Positions 4,475 to 7,819 of a stretch of 7,819 nucleotides of DNA are shown here, one piece after another. How positions within the stretch are numbered: the first letter of the stretch is position 1; each line of letters starts with the position of its first letter. The notes beneath the pieces are model-generated. The model saw only the letters and a list, made by a program, of their open reading frames with translations. It did no database searches and had not been told where the DNA came from. The stretch spans positions 1-7,819 of the forward strand of contig CALMAR010000426.1 in NCBI GenBank assembly GCA_937859855.1, read 5' to 3'. The translations under genes were made by a program, and so were the position numbers. Source of the stretch: an uncultured Kineosporia sp. (GTDB taxonomy: Bacteria > Actinomycetota > Actinomycetes > Actinomycetales > Kineosporiaceae).

Positions 4475-7441
4475 TCAGCCCGAGGGGGACGGCCTCGGCG
4501 TGGACTTCGAGGTCTTCTTGGACGACTTGGAGGTCTTCGACGTCCCCGCGCGTCCCTGGGCGTCCACGGCCGCCTGGATAGCGGCCTGGAGGCGCTTCTG
4601 CGCCGCGCCGTAGGCCGCGAAGTCACCGGCCTTCAGCGCCGCGGCGCTGTCCGTCAACGCCTGCTGGGCGTCGGCGAGGGCCGCCTGCACGTCGGCGTTG
4701 CCGCCGGTGCCGGTCTCGGGATTCTTCGGCGGAGTCGTGCCGGTGTCGCCGAAGACCTGGTCGAGGGCGTCGTCCAGGGTGTCCGCGAAGCCGATCTTGT
4801 CACCGAAGGCCACCACCACCTTGCGCAGCAGCGGGTAGGAGCCCCGCCCGGTGCCGCGCACGAACACCGGCTGCACGTACAGCAGGCCTCCGGCCAGCGG
4901 CAGGGTCAGCAGGTTGCCGCGCTCGACCGTGGAGTCCGTGCCCTGCAGCAGTTTCAGCTGCGAGGACACCACGGTGTCGGACAGCACGTTGTTCTGCACC
5001 TGCCCCGGTCCGGGCACGGCGGTGTCGCGTGGCAGCTGCAGCAACCGGATCTGGCCGTACCCCGCCCTCTTCGTGCCCGCCTGCGTGCCGGCGTCGGCGT
5101 CCACGGCGAGGAATCCGGTCAGCACGTTGCGGGTGCCTCCCTGCACGACGTAGGTCGAGGACAGCGAGAACGACGGCGCCGTGGTGCCCGGCATCTGCAG
5201 GGTCAGGTAGTAGGGCGGTTGCAGCTCGTTGCTGCTGGTCCGGGTCGGGTCGTCGGGCACCTGCCAGAAGTCCGGCTGGTTGTAGAACGCCCCGGGATCG
5301 GTGTTGTGGTACGTCTGCAGCAGGTCGCGCTGCACCTTGAACAGGTCCTCGGGGTAGCGCAGGTGCGACATCAGGTCGCCGTCGATGTCCGCCAGCGGCT
5401 TGATCGTGTCGGGAAACACCTTCTTCCAGGACTGCAGCACCGGGTCCTGCTCGTCCCAGGCGTACAGCGTGACCGTGCCGTCGTAGGCGTCCACCGTCGC
5501 CTTGACCGAGTTGCGGATGTAGTTGATCCGGCGGTTGTCCAGCGCGACCACCGCGCCGTTGCGGGCGGTGATGGAGTCGGAGGTGGCGTCCTCCAGCACC
5601 TTGCTGCGCGAGTACGGGTAGTGCGCCGAGGTGGTGTAGGCGTCGATGATCCACTTGATCCGCCCGTCCACCACCGCCGGGTACGGGTCGCCGTCCAGGG
5701 TCAGGAAGGGCGCGACCTTCTCCACCCGCTGCCGCGGCGTCCGGTCGTAGAGGATCTTGGAGTCCGAGTTCACCGCGCCGGAGAGCAGGATGTTCTGCTG
5801 CTTGAACTTCAGCGCGAACAGCAGCTTGCGGAACAGCGACCCGATCGGGATGCCGCCCTTGCCGGTGTAGGTGGTGTTGACCTGGCGGCTGGCGCTGGCG
5901 TCGTCCGGGTAGTCGAGCTCGCGCGACCCCTTTCCCGGCGCCCCGCCGACGATGGAGTAGTCCGGCGACTTCTCGCCGAAGTACACCCGCGGCTGGTACG
6001 GCTGCGGCTGGCCGCTGGTCGGGATGGTCGGCTTGCCGTCCGAGGGGATGCCGGACTGGAAGAACACCGGCTGGCCGTCCGCGCTGCGCTGGTTGCCGTA
6101 GGCGCCGACCATGCCGAACCCGTGGGTGTAGACGATGTGGTCGTTGAACCAGCTGCGCTGCCCGCTCAGCTCGGCCTGGTCCAGCGCCAACTCCCGGACG
6201 GCGACCACGGCGTCACGGGACGACCCGTTGATGCTGTAGCGGTCGACGTCCAGGCTGTCGGGGAACGAGTAGTACTGCTTGATCTGCTGCAGCTGCCGGA
6301 AGCTGTCGCTGACCAGCGACGGGTCCAGCAGCCGGATGCCCGGGATGCTCTCCGCGTCGGCCCGCAGCGCGTTCGGCTCGGCCTCGGTGCGGGCCGGGAA
6401 CGGTGTGGTCTGCACGTCGGCCAGGCCGTAGGCGGCCCGGGTGGCGTTGATGTTCTTCTGGATGTACTTGCTCTCCAGCGTCTGCGCGTTCGGCGTCACC
6501 TTGAACCGCTGCACCGCCGCCGGGTAGATCCCACCGATCACGATCGCGCAGACGATCAGCAGCGCGACCCCGTACAGCGGGATCAGCCGCCACCGGTCGA
6601 CGACGGCGGTGACCAGGAACAGCACCGCCACGATCGCCGCGATCCCGGCGAGCACGCCGCGGGCGGTCAGCACCGCGTTCGCGTCCGTGTAGGTCAATCC
6701 GGTGATCAGCCGGGAGTCCTTGGTGGCCAGGGCATACCGCCCGACCCAGTAGTCCAGTGCGCGCAGCAGCAGGAACAGCGCGGCGAGCACCGACAGGTGG
6801 ATCCGGGCTGCCGAGGTCAGCTTCTGGCCCGGCCCCTGAAGCCGCAACCCGCCGTACAGGTAGTGGGTGACCGCGGCCGACAACGCGGCCAGGAACACCG
6901 AGGCGGTCAGGAAGCCGATCACGAACTGCAGCCACGGCAGCGTGAAGACGAAGAACGAGATGTCCTTGCCGAACTGGGCGTCCTTGGTGCCGAAGGACGT
7001 GCCGTGCAGCCACAGCTGCACGGTCTGCCACTGCTGGCCGGCGGCGGAGCCGGCGAACAGGCCGATCACCGCCGGCACCGCCAGCCCGACCAGCCGGCGC
7101 AGCGGCTCGATGCTGTCCCGGTAGCGGTCCAGCCCGGCCTGCTCGGTGGATACCGGTGCGTAGATCGGCCTGCTCCGGTAGCCGATCAGCAGGCTGCTGC
7201 CGACCGCGGCCGCCATCACCAGGAAGCCCAGCAGGAACAGCACCACCCGGGTCAGCAGCTGGGTGCGGTAGACCTTGGTGTAGCCGAGTTGCTGGTACCA
7301 CAGCACGTCGGTCCAGACCGTGGACAGGATCAGGCCGAGGACGATCAGCACGCCGACCGCGATCAGGGTCGGAGCCAGGGCACCTCGCCGACGCCGTCTC
7401 AGGACTGGCCGGGGGCCGCGGGGATCGCGCTCGAACGTCAC
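4475..7441 (-). CDS. UPF0182 family large membrane protein
   Basis: This 988-residue protein matches the UPF0182 (COG1615) family along its length; mycobacterial relatives include Rv0064 and Rv3193c. A basic N terminus (RRRRR, 15-19) precedes seven predicted helices (about 23-42, 63-86, 117-136, 162-188, 213-232, 262-281, 287-306). A large, probably extracytoplasmic domain follows (about 313-900). Typical conserved blocks include ESKYIQKNINATRAAYGL (323-340), SFPDSLDVDRYSI (392-404), YTHGFGMVGAYGN (438-450), IPIGSLFRKLLFALKF (531-546), DSKILYDRTPRQRV (560-573), DAYTTSAHYPYSRSK (600-614) and LRYPEDLFKVQR (694-705). The tail is an Ala/Gln-rich helix (about 917-962) and a Lys/Ser/Thr-rich end, probably disordered. 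Its biochemical function is not established. The GTG at 7441 is preferred: the protein then begins just before the basic stretch, and a TAnnnT box 8 bases upstream would allow leaderless expression. A GTG at 7480 would give 1001 residues. It is divergent from the PPA1309-type gene. Confidence 0.93.
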   Translation of the reverse strand: MTFERDPRGPRPVLRRRRRGALAPTLIAVGVLIVLGLILSTVWTDVLWYQQLGYTKVYRTQLLTRVVLFLLGFLVMAAAVGSSLLIGYRSRPIYAPVSTEQAGLDRYRDSIEPLRRLVGLAVPAVIGLFAGSAAGQQWQTVQLWLHGTSFGTKDAQFGKDISFFVFTLPWLQFVIGFLTASVFLAALSAAVTHYLYGGLRLQGPGQKLTSAARIHLSVLAALFLLLRALDYWVGRYALATKDSRLITGLTYTDANAVLTARGVLAGIAAIVAVLFLVTAVVDRWRLIPLYGVALLIVCAIVIGGIYPAAVQRFKVTPNAQTLESKYIQKNINATRAAYGLADVQTTPFPARTEAEPNALRADAESIPGIRLLDPSLVSDSFRQLQQIKQYYSFPDSLDVDRYSINGSSRDAVVAVRELALDQAELSGQRSWFNDHIVYTHGFGMVGAYGNQRSADGQPVFFQSGIPSDGKPTIPTSGQPQPYQPRVYFGEKSPDYSIVGGAPGKGSRELDYPDDASASRQVNTTYTGKGGIPIGSLFRKLLFALKFKQQNILLSGAVNSDSKILYDRTPRQRVEKVAPFLTLDGDPYPAVVDGRIKWIIDAYTTSAHYPYSRSKVLEDATSDSITARNGAVVALDNRRINYIRNSVKATVDAYDGTVTLYAWDEQDPVLQSWKKVFPDTIKPLADIDGDLMSHLRYPEDLFKVQRDLLQTYHNTDPGAFYNQPDFWQVPDDPTRTSSNELQPPYYLTLQMPGTTAPSFSLSSTYVVQGGTRNVLTGFLAVDADAGTQAGTKRAGYGQIRLLQLPRDTAVPGPGQVQNNVLSDTVVSSQLKLLQGTDSTVERGNLLTLPLAGGLLYVQPVFVRGTGRGSYPLLRKVVVAFGDKIGFADTLDDALDQVFGDTGTTPPKNPETGTGGNADVQAALADAQQALTDSAAALKAGDFAAYGAAQKRLQAAIQAAVDAQGRAGTSKTSKSSKKTSKSTPRPSPSG

Positions 7442-7449
7442 GCAAGCAG

Positions 7450-7455
7450 AACTTA
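7450..7455 (-). promoter_or_regulatory. Possible -10 box for leaderless UPF0182 transcript
   Basis: On the minus strand TAAGTT (7455-7450) fits the TAnnnT -10 consensus and lies 8 bases before the GTG at 7441, so transcription could begin at the start codon itself. No good -35 is visible. A second TAnnnT, TAGCGT (7501-7496), could instead serve a start at GTG 7480. Confidence 0.35.
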
Positions 7456-7504
7456 CCCACCGAACCTGGGGTTCCCTCACCGGGTCGGTCTCGGCACGCT
7501 ATCG

Positions 7505-7518
7505 ATCCGGTACCGGAT
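7505..7518. promoter_or_regulatory. Perfect 14-bp palindrome, candidate operator
   Basis: ATCCGGTACCGGAT is a perfect 14-base dyad between the divergent UPF0182 and PPA1309-type genes. It ends 6 bases before the proposed plus-strand -35 box and is centred about 50 bases upstream of the proposed plus-strand start and about 70 upstream of the minus-strand one. This is a typical place for a dimeric regulator. The regulator is unknown. Confidence 0.4.
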
Positions 7519-7524
7519 GGCCCG

Positions 7525-7554
7525 TTCGGACGGCGGCCCGCTCGTCCCTAGGAT
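7525..7554 (+). promoter_or_regulatory. Probable promoter of the PPA1309-type gene
   Basis: TTCGGA (7525-7530) and TAGGAT (7549-7554) are 18 bases apart; TAGGAT is a very good actinobacterial -10 box. Seven bases further on is the GTG start at 7562, so the transcript could be leaderless. The same bases contain AGGA (7550-7553), 8 bases before the GTG, which could serve as a ribosome site only if transcription began further upstream. Confidence 0.5.
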
Positions 7555-7561
7555 GCGGCGG

Positions 7562-7819
7562 GTGAGCGAACCGCAGCCCGAACCGCAGCAGGATGCCGTG
7601 ACCCGGGTCGTGGTCGAGCTGGAGCGGCACACCGCAGCTGCCGGCTGGGACTCACCGGTCCGGCTGTTCGCGCTGGGCCGGACGGCGGGCGCGCTGGAGC
7701 GGGACGCCGAGCTGGCGGACCGGCTGCCGGACGACGTCCTCGCCGCCGCCCGCGCCGACCCGCAGCACCTGACCGCGGTGGAGCAGGAGGCGCTGCCGGA
7801 GGCCGAGACGCTGCAGGAC
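7562..7819 (+). CDS. PPA1309 family protein, N-terminal part (cut by window end)
   Basis: The frame runs open from the GTG at 7562 through the right edge, 86 codons. After an acidic, Pro/Gln-rich start (SEPQPEPQQ) come VVVELERHTAAAGWDSPVRLFALGRTA (about 16-42) and LTAVEQEALPE (about 70-80). The combination of VxELERH, GWDxPxRLFAL and a later LT-x-x-EQEALP fits the actinobacterial PPA1309 family, which I recall as a common neighbour of UPF0182 genes. Members are small cytoplasmic proteins of about 200 residues with no known function. No signal peptide or membrane segment is seen. GTG 7562 is preferred over the in-frame ATG at 7553 because that ATG lies inside the -10-like TAGGAT. Divergent arrangement with UPF0182 allows shared regulation. 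Confidence 0.75.
   Translation, partial: MSEPQPEPQQDAVTRVVVELERHTAAAGWDSPVRLFALGRTAGALERDAELADRLPDDVLAAARADPQHLTAVEQEALPEAETLQD

Noticed and set aside
6213..7460. A 415-residue minus-strand frame overlapping the UPF0182 gene in another frame
   Set aside because: It is Arg/Ala/Gly-rich shadow sequence; the UPF0182 frame matches the family from its first helix to the end of the conserved domain.

Overview
The window is high-GC DNA from an actinomycete. Three things point there: strong third-position G/C codon bias, a UPF0182-family giant membrane protein beside a PPA1309-family gene (a neighbourhood I associate with Actinobacteria), and an initiator tRNA of actinobacterial type. Codon use and protein style suggest the Pseudonocardiales, but this is a guess. 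The content is ordinary chromosomal housekeeping and signalling. I found no phage genes, transposase, CRISPR array, toxin-antitoxin pair or defence island.

Layout, left to right. The C-terminal end of an unidentified protein with a terminal membrane helix (1-149, +) is followed by a GC-rich hairpin. Next is a 331-residue protein (319-1314, +) resembling heme-binding, nitrobindin-like beta-barrel proteins. It converges, 18 bases apart, on a membrane-anchored GGDEF-EAL protein (1333-3108, -) that should make and/or break down cyclic di-GMP. Upstream of that on the same strand is a six-helix DUF4386-type membrane protein (3371-4051, -). A 300-base non-coding stretch then ends in a clean hairpin, placed as the terminator of an initiator tRNA-fMet(CAT) gene (4352-4425, -), which has its own recognisable promoter. 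A 988-residue UPF0182 protein (4475-7441, -) fills most of the right half. A 120-base divergent promoter region separates it from the start of a PPA1309-family gene (7562 to the window end, +).

Four successive genes (UPF0182, tRNA-fMet, DUF4386, GGDEF-EAL) lie on the minus strand, but gaps, hairpins and promoter-like motifs suggest separate transcription units rather than one operon. The most interesting non-coding signal is the divergent region 7442-7561. It holds two TAnnnT -10 boxes positioned so that both flanking genes could be transcribed without a leader from their GTG start codons. Between them lies a perfect 14-bp palindrome, a candidate operator. No clearly undescribed system is visible. 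The best leads are this palindrome, the GGDEF-EAL protein lacking the usual product-inhibition site, and the long C-terminal half of the heme-protein homologue.
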